Assembly (NCBI RefSeq): GCF_038593855.1 | Contig: NZ_CP151996.1 | Coordinates: forward strand, 2,604,001 to 2,668,000 | DNA: 64,000 nt | Reading direction: 5' to 3' | DNA from: Lysinibacillus sp. FSL M8-0337 | Lineage (GTDB): Bacteria; Bacillota; Bacilli; Bacillales_A; Planococcaceae | Shown: positions 15,244 to 24,210 of the stretch, in pieces | Layout of the letters: each line of letters starts with the position of its first letter | How positions within the stretch are numbered: position 1 is the first letter of the stretch | The notes under the pieces: model-generated | What the model was told of the DNA's origin: nothing | Databases searched by the model: none | The model's input: the letters and a program-made list of their open reading frames with translations, nothing else | Position numbers and translations under genes: made by a program

Positions 15244-16182
15244 TTATTCTAAATGGGTTTTTAACTCTGTTTGTATTTGTTGAAGCTCTGTTTCATCTGG
15301 TACATAATACCAAATACGATCAATCATTTTCCCTCCTTCTGCTTCAAATGATAACTGCTCTATACTACTATCCATTTTCTTATATATACTTTGTAGCTGG
15401 ATTAAATCTTTCACTGTAAAATTCATGCGGACATTGTCTCCGACAACATCGAGCATATCACTAGCCTTTAAAATCACGGAAGGTGTAGAAGCTTTTTTCA
15501 TTACCGCTTCAATAATTTGACGTTGACGAATTTGACGACCAAAGTCCCCTCGTGGATCTTCGTAACGTATACGTGAAAAAATAAGTGCTTCATCGCCATT
15601 TAAAGATAATTCTCCCTTAGGAAAATGGTATGAATCATAGGTTAAATCCATATCATTTTGAATCGTAACACCACCAAGCGTATCTATAATTTGTAGAAAC
15701 CCTTCCATATTAATAAATACATAATAATCGAGTGGAATATCTAACAAATTTTCAACTGTATCCATTGCCATTGGTACGCCTCCAAAAGCATAAGCATGGT
15801 TAATCTTATCTACTGTGTCATGACCGATGATTTCGGTACGTGTATCTCTTGGAATGCTTAACATTTTCATCGTTTGTTTTTCAGGATTGACCGTAATGAC
15901 AATCATTGTGTCTGAGCGGCCACTATCGTTGCTTCGTTCATCAACACCGAGTAACAGCACAGAAAACGGTTCTTTTTTCTTCATTGTTTTTGGCGCTTCT
16001 TCAGTAATGTCTGTCGCTTCAACTAAAGGTGTATTTATTTTATTCATCGTTTTCTGAATAGTATAATAAGCTGTACCTATAAAGATTAAAAAAATCGTTA
16101 ATAGGCTACCTACTATCCAAAGCCATATTTTCTTCTTACTCTTTTTTTTCTTTTCTTTCATTCGTTTCATGTTTTTTTCCAT
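15244..16182 (-). CDS. LytR-CpsA-Psr (LCP) family cell-wall polymer transferase
   Basis: LCP proteins attach teichoic acids or other glycopolymers to peptidoglycan outside the membrane. This 312-residue protein has a Lys-rich cytoplasmic head, one membrane helix (IWLWIVGSLLTIFLIFIGTA, about 19-38) and a complete LCP domain: FSVLLLGVDERSNDSGRSDT, then MLSIPRDTRTEII, KINHAYAFGG, the central GGVTIQNDMDLTYD, and ALIFSRIRYEDPRGDFGRQI with the lipid-binding Arg cluster. ATG 16182 follows GAGAGGACTTAAGT. It is monocistronic. Which LytR/TagU/TagV paralogue it equals cannot be told. Confidence 0.93.
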   Translation of the reverse strand: MEKNMKRMKEKKKKSKKKIWLWIVGSLLTIFLIFIGTAYYTIQKTMNKINTPLVEATDITEEAPKTMKKKEPFSVLLLGVDERSNDSGRSDTMIVITVNPEKQTMKMLSIPRDTRTEIIGHDTVDKINHAYAFGGVPMAMDTVENLLDIPLDYYVFINMEGFLQIIDTLGGVTIQNDMDLTYDSYHFPKGELSLNGDEALIFSRIRYEDPRGDFGRQIRQRQIIEAVMKKASTPSVILKASDMLDVVGDNVRMNFTVKDLIQLQSIYKKMDSSIEQLSFEAEGGKMIDRIWYYVPDETELQQIQTELKTHLE

Positions 16183-16659
16183 ACTTAAGTCCTCTCTAGC
16201 TTTTTAAAAAATTTGCCCCTCTTTTTGACGTTTTAGGTTGGAAAAAAGTTTATCTGGTCTATTTATATGCATATTGGACGAAAAAAAGACGTACACTAGT
16301 ATTTACTAAATATGCGTCTTTATATTCGTTAATATGTAAAATGGGCAATCCTGTTTGTAAATGCCGCTGTTTTATCTTGTTACTTTTTAACCTACCTTCT
16401 ATCATTTCCCTACAGTAAGAAAACATTTCTTTATGTATGTAAAAATCCCTTTTGTACCGTATAGAATAGCAAATTTTCCTTCAATTATAAAGTTTTTTTG
16501 TCGATTTTACGTTTATTTTAAAGATTCACGCTTCTATATTGTATGTATACATATCATTTATACGCCAAGAAAACCATCTCACACGCTTAATCGTTTTCTA
16601 GCATAAGCCTTTCGGTTTGATATACATTTTGGACCATCATTAACGCAATCTTTACTATA
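16183..16659. other. Intergenic region, no gene seen
   Basis: About 480 bases of AT-rich sequence. The only structure is a weak AAAGACG/CGTCTTT hairpin near 16285-16322. No open frame with a ribosome site. Confidence 0.5.
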
Positions 16660-16702
16660 AAAAAAGAAAAATACCTTGAGCACTAATAACGCTCAAGGTA
16701 TT
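16660..16702 (-). terminator. Terminator after the MarR gene
   Basis: An 11-bp stem ATACCTTGAGC/GCTCAAGGTAT with a long T-rich tail on the minus strand, 30 bases after the MarR stop. Confidence 0.8.
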
Positions 16703-16731
16703 TCTCCAAGCTACTGTAAAACGCAACTTGC

Positions 16732-17169
16732 TTATTGATTATTTCTGTCGTGTATTCCTTGCACTAACTTTTCTTGAATGGACAAATATTGTGCAATCTC
16801 TTCATCATTCAATACTTCAAAAAGCTGAATAAATACATCTTTTCCAACTTCTTGTGCTTTTATCAATGCGTCTACACCTTTATCCGTAATCTGTAAACGA
16901 ATCGTACGTCTATCAGCCTCATCATATAGTCTTTCTGCTAAGCCCAGTTTTACTAATTTTTCAGCAATGCTTGTCATAGCACCTTTCGTATAACCAATCG
17001 TTTCCGCTAATTCTGCTTGTCTTTGCGGGCCTTTAATTTTTAGTTCACTTAAAACTAAAATCGGTGAAATGCCTAACGGATAAGGAAAACCTTTCGTAAA
17101 ACGTATAATATTAGCATTATTCATCTGATCAATCATATGAATGAGTTTAAAAATACTTGTCTGTGTCAA
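16732..17169 (-). CDS. MarR-family transcriptional regulator
   Basis: A 145-residue winged-helix repressor: dimer helix TSIFKLIHMIDQMNNANI, helix-turn-helix RQAELAETIGYTKGAMTSIA (about 71-90), wing LYDEADRRTIRLQITDKG, and C-terminal dimerisation helices. The DRRT wing is a MarR signature. The start is TTG 17169, six bases after GAGGAGGA; the longer frame to 17229 would overlap the preceding SDR gene and has no site. It starts 31 bases after the SDR stop, so it is in one transcript with it and probably regulates it or itself. The ligand is unknown. Confidence 0.88.
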   Translation of the reverse strand: MTQTSIFKLIHMIDQMNNANIIRFTKGFPYPLGISPILVLSELKIKGPQRQAELAETIGYTKGAMTSIAEKLVKLGLAERLYDEADRRTIRLQITDKGVDALIKAQEVGKDVFIQLFEVLNDEEIAQYLSIQEKLVQGIHDRNNQ

Positions 17170-17200
17170 AAAAATCCTCCTCGAACAATAACCGAGAAAA

Positions 17201-17956
17201 TTAGTGAAGCATGATTGAACCACCGTCAACCATAAGTGTTTGACCTGTGATATACTGTGAATCCTCTGATGCTAAAAATACTGCTACACGGCCGATGTCA
17301 TCTTCTACATCACCAAAGCGACCCATTGGGATTTTATTTTTAACAGCTTCGTAATATTCTGGTTGTGCTTTTGCCCATGCTTGTACACCTGGTGAATTTG
17401 CAATTGGACTAATTAAGTTTACATTAATACCGAAACGTCCCCATTCATTTGCCGCTACACGAGAAATGCCGCGGATTGCTTCTTTTGCTGCAGCATACGC
17501 ACCTTGTGTTTCATGACCAGCAATTCCAGCACCAGAAGCAAAGTTAATAATATTCCCTTTTGTTTCTTTTAAGTGCGGTAATGCTGCTTGCATTAAATAA
17601 AATGTTGGATAGAAACCAGTATCAAATGATAAATCTAAATCAGCCTGCGTTGTATCTTCAATCGTTGCTTGTTTTGAAGCATGTGCATTATTAACTAATA
17701 CATCTAGTTTACCGTATTTTTCAACAACTGTATCGATTATTTTATGCAAATTAGCACGATCCATTAAATTTGCCTGTAAAAACATTGATTTTGGAGAAAT
17801 TTTTTGCAATTCTTTTTCCATTGCTTTCCCTGTTTCTTCATTTAAATCTACAATCGTTACGATTGCTCCTTCTTTTACCATTGCTTTTGCCATACCACTA
17901 CCGATACCGCCAGCACCGCCAGTAATAATTACTACCTTGTCTTGTAATTTGCCCAT
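17201..17956 (-). CDS. SDR-family NAD(P)-dependent oxidoreductase
   Basis: A 251-residue classical short-chain dehydrogenase. The Rossmann motif is VVIITGGAGGIGSGMAKAMV; Asp in VTIVDLNEETG suggests NAD(H) preference. The catalytic triad is Ser in NFASGAGIAG, Tyr and Lys in QGAYAAAKEAIRG. The C-terminal YITGQTLMVDGGSIM is typical. Two oddities: the usual NNAG strand reads NNAHAS, and the family's PG motif after the catalytic lysine reads ISPIANSPG. The substrate is unknown. ATG 17956 follows AAGGAG by ten bases. It is co-directional with the upstream carboxypeptidase gene (89-base gap) and the downstream MarR gene. Confidence 0.88.
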   Translation of the reverse strand: MGKLQDKVVIITGGAGGIGSGMAKAMVKEGAIVTIVDLNEETGKAMEKELQKISPKSMFLQANLMDRANLHKIIDTVVEKYGKLDVLVNNAHASKQATIEDTTQADLDLSFDTGFYPTFYLMQAALPHLKETKGNIINFASGAGIAGHETQGAYAAAKEAIRGISRVAANEWGRFGINVNLISPIANSPGVQAWAKAQPEYYEAVKNKIPMGRFGDVEDDIGRVAVFLASEDSQYITGQTLMVDGGSIMLH

Positions 17957-18045
17957 GAGTAAACAGCTCCTTTTCATTAATCATCAAATAGTTTAACATT
18001 AAATTATTCATAATTAAACTAGATTGCTCACTCTTTTGAAACCCT

Positions 18046-19479
18046 TTACATTTCAATGGCAATTTGCTTGACAATTTCATCAATCGTAGCAATTGCTGAA
18101 CCTTTATTGCCTTGCGTTAAAATACTAAAAATATACCACTTGCCGCTTTTCCCTTTGACATAGCCACTTAATGCATAGGTACCACTTATGTAGCCCGTTT
18201 TAGCTGAGACACTATAACCTTTCAAGCGGTTTTCTAATGTCGCCCCAACCAGCTTTCCTTTTCGCCCCGCATGTGGTAAAGCATCCAAATACGAGAAGTA
18301 CCAAGGTTTTTGTCGAACTTTAAATAGTAATAAGCTTTCCTGCATACTACTTACGCGGTTTTGATGATTTAAGCCTGAGCCATCTTCAAAGTACCATTGG
18401 TCCATATTTAATCCACTATCTATACCATAGGTGCGAATGGCTTCAATGCCTGCCGACCAACTTCCTTCTCCAAGAAGCTCCCTTCCCAATTGCTTAGTTA
18501 GCATTTCTCCCATGCCGTTAATGCTTAACTTTAAAAATCGAAAATTAATATCCTTTAATGGCATGGAGTAAGTAATGCCAACTCGCTGTGCATTTTCTGG
18601 TACTTTCCCTTCGGTAAGAGGCATTTTTTGAATACCTTTTGCTACTAATTTTTCTCGTAATACATCAAGCGTAAACATCGTTGGATTATAAACAGTGACA
18701 TATGTATTTTTTTCTGTACCTGCTGGTAAATTGCCTGTTACAACAATACGATCTGTTCCATGTTCTCTTGTGATTTTGACGGTCGATTTCTCACCCTTTT
18801 TCACAGTTTTTGTTTTGTTGACAATGGGGATTGTGCTTGCATATGGTAAAAGCTGTATTTTGGCTGCTTGTCCAATTTTAGTGCCAGTTACTTTTACATG
18901 GACATTGCCGACATCATATTGGTCATTCGGTGAGAGCGTTAGAGCAGAAATACGTGATGCATAAGAGAATGCCTCTTCTTGTGGGACTATTCCTTTGGCT
19001 AATCGATCGTCATCAAACCACGAATCATCAGCAATCAATGCACCTGTAATTTTTGTGATTCCTAACTTTTTCAGCCCATTGGCGAATGTTTCTAAATGGA
19101 CAGGTAATAATGTTGGATCGCCCCCACCTTGTAAATAAATATTTCCTTGTAATACACCATTTTCAATGGGACCATCCACATAAGCCTTCGTTTCAAAACG
19201 ATAATCAGAGCCGAGTAAATCTAATGCCGCAGCACTAACAAGCAATTTATGAGTGGATGCGGGACGTATCATTTTTTCCCCATGCTTACTATAAAGAACG
19301 TCTCCTTTTTCCATTTCTCGCACCGTAATACTATATTCATTGTTTTTCCAGTTTTTAGCGATGATTGTATTGATTTTATTCGTCATCGTTTGCTCATTTG
19401 CCTGTGCTTGTTCAACAAATAGCAATGGGTAACAACACATGGTTAAAAGCATCATCAGTATAATAATTTTCTTTTTCAT
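18046..19479 (-). CDS. dacB: D-alanyl-D-alanine carboxypeptidase/endopeptidase (peptidase S13, PBP4-type)
   Basis: Class C penicillin-binding protein that trims or cleaves peptidoglycan cross-links outside the membrane. The 477-residue precursor has a signal peptide (about 1-28). The active Ser/Lys lie in IRPASTHKLLVSAAALDLLG, the SxN motif in LSINGMGEMLTKQLGREL, and the KTG motif in VSAKTGYISGTYALSGYVKG. The long insert between the SxxK and SxN motifs (about 100-300) is the S13 domain II/III arrangement. ATG 19479 directly follows GGAGGATCT, so the extra six residues from 19497 are rejected. Length matches B. subtilis PBP4a. Confidence 0.93.
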   Translation of the reverse strand: MKKKIIILMMLLTMCCYPLLFVEQAQANEQTMTNKINTIIAKNWKNNEYSITVREMEKGDVLYSKHGEKMIRPASTHKLLVSAAALDLLGSDYRFETKAYVDGPIENGVLQGNIYLQGGGDPTLLPVHLETFANGLKKLGITKITGALIADDSWFDDDRLAKGIVPQEEAFSYASRISALTLSPNDQYDVGNVHVKVTGTKIGQAAKIQLLPYASTIPIVNKTKTVKKGEKSTVKITREHGTDRIVVTGNLPAGTEKNTYVTVYNPTMFTLDVLREKLVAKGIQKMPLTEGKVPENAQRVGITYSMPLKDINFRFLKLSINGMGEMLTKQLGRELLGEGSWSAGIEAIRTYGIDSGLNMDQWYFEDGSGLNHQNRVSSMQESLLLFKVRQKPWYFSYLDALPHAGRKGKLVGATLENRLKGYSVSAKTGYISGTYALSGYVKGKSGKWYIFSILTQGNKGSAIATIDEIVKQIAIEM

Positions 19480-19655
19480 AGATCCTCCATTTGGCAAAAT
19501 ATTCTCTAATTATTTTTTATTTTAAGTAAAAGCGCTTATTTTTTCAATTCAACAACTATTCTAACTTCTTCTGAAGTGGACAGACATCTTTTTTTCCGAC
19601 ATGAATAGACTGTAGTAGCTAGCTAAAATCGCTTTCAAAGTAGGAGTTGGTTTCG

Positions 19656-20033
19656 ATGGGCGCAAAATGGATTAAAATATCGATCTTCTATTTAATACTT
19701 ACAATCGCTTTTGGACTGTTTATGCATTATGCATTTCAACTTCAATGGAAGACGACACATGCACATATTGGTGTCGTTGGTTGGCTAACTACGGGATTCA
19801 TAGGGCTCGTTTATTGTCATTTTAAGGATGCTGCAGAAACAGGGCTCGCCAAGGCACAGTTTTGGCTTTACAATATCGGTTTACCGTTTCTGTTAGTTGG
19901 GATGATGATGGTTTACTTAGATGTGCCTCATTGGTTATTTGAACTGTTCGTATCTGGCGGTGGAATTGCCGTTGCACTTTCTATATTATTATTCTTTGTC
20001 AATGTCTTACAAAATGTGAAAAGTACCGAATAA
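19656..20033 (+). CDS. Four-helix membrane protein, cytochrome oxidase subunit I-like
   Basis: A 125-residue protein with four hydrophobic helices. Helix 2 starts in the motif THAHIGVVGWLTTGFIGLVY, with paired histidines like those in haem-copper oxidase subunit I and NnrS-type proteins. Short relatives in Bacillaceae are annotated as cytochrome-c-oxidase-like. It is far too short to be a catalytic subunit, and haem binding is only inferred. ATG 19656 lies nine bases after TAGGAG. It is monocistronic and convergent with the BmrD-like gene through the terminator at 20069-20101. Confidence 0.65.
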   Translation: MGAKWIKISIFYLILTIAFGLFMHYAFQLQWKTTHAHIGVVGWLTTGFIGLVYCHFKDAAETGLAKAQFWLYNIGLPFLLVGMMMVYLDVPHWLFELFVSGGGIAVALSILLFFVNVLQNVKSTE

Positions 20034-20068
20034 ACTAGAGGGCGTTTTTACTCTACACAAGATAAAGC

Positions 20069-20101
20069 AAAGGCATCAAGAACGAACTTCTTGATGCCTT
20101 T
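20069..20101. terminator. Bidirectional terminator
   Basis: A 14-bp perfect stem AAAGGCATCAAGAA/TTCTTGATGCCTTT with a 5-base loop between the convergent genes ending at 20033 and 20181. Confidence 0.75.
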
Positions 20102-20180
20102 CGATTTGTAGAGCCCCATTCAACAAAGTGGGGTTCTATATTTTATACAAAATATGCCACGCATTTAGGAATGGCGCTTA

Positions 20181-21914
20181 TTACTGCAAAGAGTTCGCTT
20201 GCATTTGATACATTTTTTCATAAATTCCACCATGTGCTAATAGCTCATCGTGGGTACCACGCTCCACAATATTTCCACGATCTAAGACAAGTATTCGATC
20301 CGCATTTTTGATTGTTGACAGACGGTGGGCAATAATGAATGTTGTGCGCCCTTTTTTCAGTACATCCATTGCATGTTGAATAATTTCTTCTGTCTCAGTG
20401 TCTATATTTGAAGTTGCTTCATCTAAGATTAAAATGGCTGGATCAAAGGCTAATGCACGTGCAAAAGAAATTAATTGTCGCTGACCAGAAGATAATGTAC
20501 TTCCCTTTTCAATCACTGGTTCATCATAGCCATTTGGCAAGTTTGCAAGCACGCGATCCCCTCCAACGGCTCTTAAAGAATCTTCCACTTTTTGTCGAGA
20601 GATTTTCGGATTATTTAAGCTCACATTGGACGCAATCGTTCCGGTAAATAAATAAGGGTCCTGTAAAACAATCCCCATATGCTCACGCATAGATTGACGA
20701 GCAACCGTTGTGATATCAATACCATCAATCGAAATCTTGCCTTTAGATGGGTCATAGAAGCGGAATAATAAATTCATAATCGAACTTTTTCCAGAGCCTG
20801 TATGACCTACAAGTGCAATTGTTTCTCCTTGATGTGCTTCAAATGATAAGTTTTTCAAAACATAGTCATCGTTTTTGTAGGCAAAGGAAACATCCTCAAA
20901 CACTACATTTCCTTTATATCTTGGTAGACTTACTTCAGATACGGGCTCTCCATCTATATCTAACACCTCAAACACGCGCTTCCCTGCAATCAGCGAGCGT
21001 TCAAGCTGCGAAAATTGATTTACAATATTGGTGATTGGATTGAAGAGTTTTGTTAAGTAATCGACAAAAGCATATAAAGTCCCTGCTGAAATTATTTGCG
21101 TTGTCGTCATCGATTGGGTCCCAAAATAGAAAATAAAAATCGTAAACATTAAAAGCCTTAACGTATTCACTAAGTTAAATGAAGTCGCCGAATCGAGCAC
21201 TAATAGTTTACGTTCATAGGCATAGTGTTCATTATTCATATCATCAAATTCCTTCGTCATTTGTTGCTCACGTCGGAATGCTTGAATAATTGTCATACCT
21301 TGAATGGATTCATTAATCATTGCATTGATATCGGCAATCTTTGTGCGAATAACATCATTGTATTTCGAAGCAAATTTACGATATAAAATCATCCATACAT
21401 AAATAACCGGCACCATGACTAAAGCCAATAATGCCATTTGCCAATTTAAAATAAATAGTGCTACATAAACACCGATTATTGAAATTAAACTTGTCACAAA
21501 ATTTGATAGTACCTGCACATATAAATTGCGTACTGCCTCGGTATCATTGGTTACACGCGCAACAATTTTCCCTGCTGGTAAGTTATCAAAATATTGGATT
21601 GGTAACGTTTGGATATGCTCAAAAACATCTTTACGTAATTTTTGAACAACACGATTTGCGCCCATTTGTAAATAAATATACATAAAGTAACGTAAAACGG
21701 CTGTAGCAATCGCCAAAATTAAATACAATAGTAACAACCACGTAATCGGTTTAATCTCTATTTGACCGATCGTCATATAATTATCAATGATGTGTTTTGC
21801 AATAAACGGTCCTACAAGTTCGGTAAAAACAGCAATTGTTAAGAAAAATAACCCTAAAAATATTGGTTTTTTAAAATACATTGCATAACGTGTTAAGCGT
21901 TGACTCGTACTCAT
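20181..21914 (-). CDS. ABC exporter half-transporter, BmrD/YheH-like
   Basis: A 577-residue type-I ABC exporter half: six membrane helices (about 1-310) and a nucleotide-binding domain. Walker A GHTGSGKSSIMNLLFRFYD, Q-loop VLQDPYLFTGTIASNVSL, signature LSSGQRQLISFARALAFDPA (canonical serine present), Walker B ILILDEATSNIDTETEE and H-loop IAHRLSTIKNAD are all intact. The N-terminus (LTRYAMYFKKPIFLGLFFLT) resembles YheH. Its start overlaps the end of the partner gene by four bases (ATGA), so the two halves are translationally coupled and probably form a heterodimeric multidrug exporter. Confidence 0.9.
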   Translation of the reverse strand: MSTSQRLTRYAMYFKKPIFLGLFFLTIAVFTELVGPFIAKHIIDNYMTIGQIEIKPITWLLLLYLILAIATAVLRYFMYIYLQMGANRVVQKLRKDVFEHIQTLPIQYFDNLPAGKIVARVTNDTEAVRNLYVQVLSNFVTSLISIIGVYVALFILNWQMALLALVMVPVIYVWMILYRKFASKYNDVIRTKIADINAMINESIQGMTIIQAFRREQQMTKEFDDMNNEHYAYERKLLVLDSATSFNLVNTLRLLMFTIFIFYFGTQSMTTTQIISAGTLYAFVDYLTKLFNPITNIVNQFSQLERSLIAGKRVFEVLDIDGEPVSEVSLPRYKGNVVFEDVSFAYKNDDYVLKNLSFEAHQGETIALVGHTGSGKSSIMNLLFRFYDPSKGKISIDGIDITTVARQSMREHMGIVLQDPYLFTGTIASNVSLNNPKISRQKVEDSLRAVGGDRVLANLPNGYDEPVIEKGSTLSSGQRQLISFARALAFDPAILILDEATSNIDTETEEIIQHAMDVLKKGRTTFIIAHRLSTIKNADRILVLDRGNIVERGTHDELLAHGGIYEKMYQMQANSLQ

Positions 21915-23653
21915 GAGGCACCCCCTTCTAGCTGCTGACGGTCGAATTGTTCTTTATACCAGCCTTGTTGTGAAAGGAGCTGTTCATGTGTTCCCTGTTC
22001 TACTATTTGTCCTTCATCAAGCACAATTATCATATCGGCATGTTGAATTCCTGATAATCGATGGGTTGTAATAATCGTCGTTCGATCCTGTCGTTCACGC
22101 TGAATATTTTCGATGATTTTAGCTTCCGTTTTAGCGTCTACAGCTGAAAGTGAATCATCAAGGATTAAAATTTCAGGGTCTTTAATAAGTGCCCGCGCAA
22201 TTGATACACGTTGCTTTTGACCTCCAGAAAGTGATACCCCTTTTTCTCCAACAAGTGTTTCAAGCCCCATTGGGAGATGGGCTAAATCTTTTTCAAAATA
22301 TGCTGCATGGATCGCTTGTTTCAGCTCTTCTTCTGTAGCATCTTCTTTTCCAAATAAAATATTTTCTCGAATTGTACGGGAGAATAATACATGATCCTGC
22401 GGCACATAGCCGATCCAATCGAGTAACTGCTCTTTTGTTTGAGCTGTAATATCAATGCCATCAATGGACAACTGACCTTCTCCAATTGGATACTCACGTA
22501 GCAGCTGTCGTAAGAAGGTTGTTTTCCCTGCACCTGTCTTTCCAACAATGCCAAGTGTTTGACCTTTTTTTAGCGACAATGAAATACGCTCCAAGTTTTT
22601 CACATGGCTCATTGGATACTGGAAAGATAAATCGTTGAACCCGATAGCATTTGGTGTTGCTACAGCTTGCGGTGTTGCACTATTTTGTACATCCGCTTCA
22701 TAGCGTAACGTTTCCTGTACACGGTCTAATGAGGCATTTCCTTGCTGCATCACATTAATAAGTTCCCCAATCGCAAAAATTGGCCAAACCGCTAATCCTA
22801 AATAGACAGTAAATGTTACAAGTTGCCCTAACGACATCGCCTCAGTCGATACTAAATGCGCACCGTAGCCAAGTGCCACAACATAACTAATCCCTGTCCC
22901 TACTTTCGTAATGGGTCCAAATAAAGCGTTGATTTTTGCCGTATGCATATTTTTTTCATAAACGACCTCACTCATTGCCGCAAAGTTTGCTTCGTCCTTT
23001 TTTTCTTGCACATACGCCCGTACAACTCGAACGCCTGCTACTGACTCAAGGACACTATCGTTTAATTCCCCAAAGGCGTCCTGCGCTTTCATATATCGTT
23101 CATGCACAATTTTCCCTAAATACTGAATAAGAATAGCCATAATAGGCACTGGCAACATGGCAAAAAACGTTAACTTCCACGAAATCATATAACCCATTGC
23201 AAAAATAATACAGCCCATATATATCGTCGAGTCTATCAGTGTCATGATTCCAAAGCCCGCAGTTAGTGACACGGCGTTTAAATCATTGGTAGCTCGTGCC
23301 ATTAAATCACCTGTGCGATTTTTTTCATAAAATGTCGGTGTCATACGTAAAAAATGTTGCATTAAATTGCGACGTAACATTTTCTCTAAATTAATGGCAC
23401 CTTCAAATAATCGAAATTGCCATACAAAATTCAAGACATAACCACCAACTATAATAGCTACAAAAATCAACAAATATTTCGTTAAAATAGCTGTTGTCAT
23501 TGTGCCTGCAGTTAAAATATCAATAATAGACCCTAGTAAATACGGTGGAATAACCTCTAATCCACTCGCAATGATTAAGAGTACAATCGCTATTGTATAT
23601 TGCTTCCAATATTGCTTGAAAAACCAACTTAGTTTACTTAATACATCAAACAT
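21911..23653 (-). CDS. ABC exporter half-transporter, BmrC/YheI-like
   Basis: A 580-residue partner of the preceding half-transporter. The N-terminus (KLSWFFKQYWKQYTIAIVLL) closely resembles B. subtilis YheI/BmrC. The nucleotide-binding domain has Walker A GKTGAGKTTFLRQLLREYP, Q-loop YVPQDHVLFSRTIRENILFG, signature SLSGGQKQRVSIARALIKDP, and Walker B ILILDDSLSAVDAKTEAKII. The Walker B is followed by Asp instead of the catalytic Glu, the degenerate site expected of a BmrC-type heterodimer subunit. The 290-base leader upstream holds a small peptide gene and a terminator, so expression is likely controlled by attenuation. Confidence 0.9.
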   Translation of the reverse strand: MFDVLSKLSWFFKQYWKQYTIAIVLLIIASGLEVIPPYLLGSIIDILTAGTMTTAILTKYLLIFVAIIVGGYVLNFVWQFRLFEGAINLEKMLRRNLMQHFLRMTPTFYEKNRTGDLMARATNDLNAVSLTAGFGIMTLIDSTIYMGCIIFAMGYMISWKLTFFAMLPVPIMAILIQYLGKIVHERYMKAQDAFGELNDSVLESVAGVRVVRAYVQEKKDEANFAAMSEVVYEKNMHTAKINALFGPITKVGTGISYVVALGYGAHLVSTEAMSLGQLVTFTVYLGLAVWPIFAIGELINVMQQGNASLDRVQETLRYEADVQNSATPQAVATPNAIGFNDLSFQYPMSHVKNLERISLSLKKGQTLGIVGKTGAGKTTFLRQLLREYPIGEGQLSIDGIDITAQTKEQLLDWIGYVPQDHVLFSRTIRENILFGKEDATEEELKQAIHAAYFEKDLAHLPMGLETLVGEKGVSLSGGQKQRVSIARALIKDPEILILDDSLSAVDAKTEAKIIENIQRERQDRTTIITTHRLSGIQHADMIIVLDEGQIVEQGTHEQLLSQQGWYKEQFDRQQLEGGAS

Positions 23654-23691
23654 CCATCAATACCTTCTTTCCTAAATGCTTTACATCTTCG

Positions 23692-23754
23692 CTACCCACT
23701 ATCTAGCAATTCCTTATTGAAAATTAATTTCCTTGTGATGTTTTGCATACACAT
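23692..23754 (-). CDS. Second small frame in the exporter leader, 20 residues
   Basis: Frame MCMQNITRKLIFNKELLDSG, with AAAAAGGAG seven bases upstream of ATG 23754. It lies after the terminator and 38 bases before the exporter start, so it would be translated only in read-through transcripts. It may serve as a coupling peptide or be non-functional. Confidence 0.4.
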   Translation of the reverse strand: MCMQNITRKLIFNKELLDSG

Positions 23755-23791
23755 ACACTCCTTTTTCTGTTCACTATCACCTTTTTTTGCA

Positions 23792-23828
23792 ATAAAAAAG
23801 ACGCATCCCCTGAAAAGAGCATGCGTCT
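23792..23828 (-). terminator. Attenuator terminator in the exporter leader
   Basis: An 8-bp stem AGACGCAT/ATGCGTCT (23799-23806 with 23821-23828) followed by TTTTTT on the minus strand. It lies between the leader peptide and the exporter genes. Another hairpin (AAAGGTA/TACCTTT, about 23836-23860) sits just upstream and could be part of the switching structure. Confidence 0.75.
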
Positions 23829-23881
23829 CTTATAAAAGGTAAGGTGTACCCATACCTTTCATTGCATAAAAAATAACAATG

Positions 23882-23938
23882 TTAGACATGGACAATGTAT
23901 GCAGCTGTGCTTTTGTATCGTACGGATAAAATCATCAT
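23882..23938 (-). CDS. Leader peptide upstream of the BmrCD-like exporter, 18 residues
   Basis: Frame MMILSVRYKSTAAYIVHV starts at ATG 23938, seven bases after a strong GGAGGG. It is followed by two hairpins, the second a rho-independent terminator. This is the layout of ribosome-mediated attenuation seen for antibiotic-induced ABC transporters (BmrB-BmrCD in B. subtilis): ribosomes stalled on the leader let transcription pass the terminator. The peptide shows no similarity I can recall to BmrB, which is longer (54 residues). Confidence 0.65.
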   Translation of the reverse strand: MMILSVRYKSTAAYIVHV

Positions 23939-24210
23939 TGTCATGCCCTCCTTTGTTTGGTTTGTTATAGTGTTATTGAAGATTATCATATAATTGAAAT
24001 AATTGTCAACATTCAAACTGTTATTTTTTATATATTACAGGAAATAATTAACGCTTTAAAGTAGTGAATTGCTTTATTCGCAAGAAAATAGCTTTTATTA
24101 TAACAAACTTTAAAAAACTACCATCCTGCTTTTGTGCTTGATACAATATAAAGGCATGCGGTGAATCTTATTATGTATACTCGGTCTAAAAAATAAAGGA
24201 GTCTTTGACA

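Noticed and set aside
24100..24210. Possible fluoride riboswitch before crcB
   Set aside because: The conserved fluoride-aptamer blocks are not present; only an isolated GGTGA-like stretch occurs.
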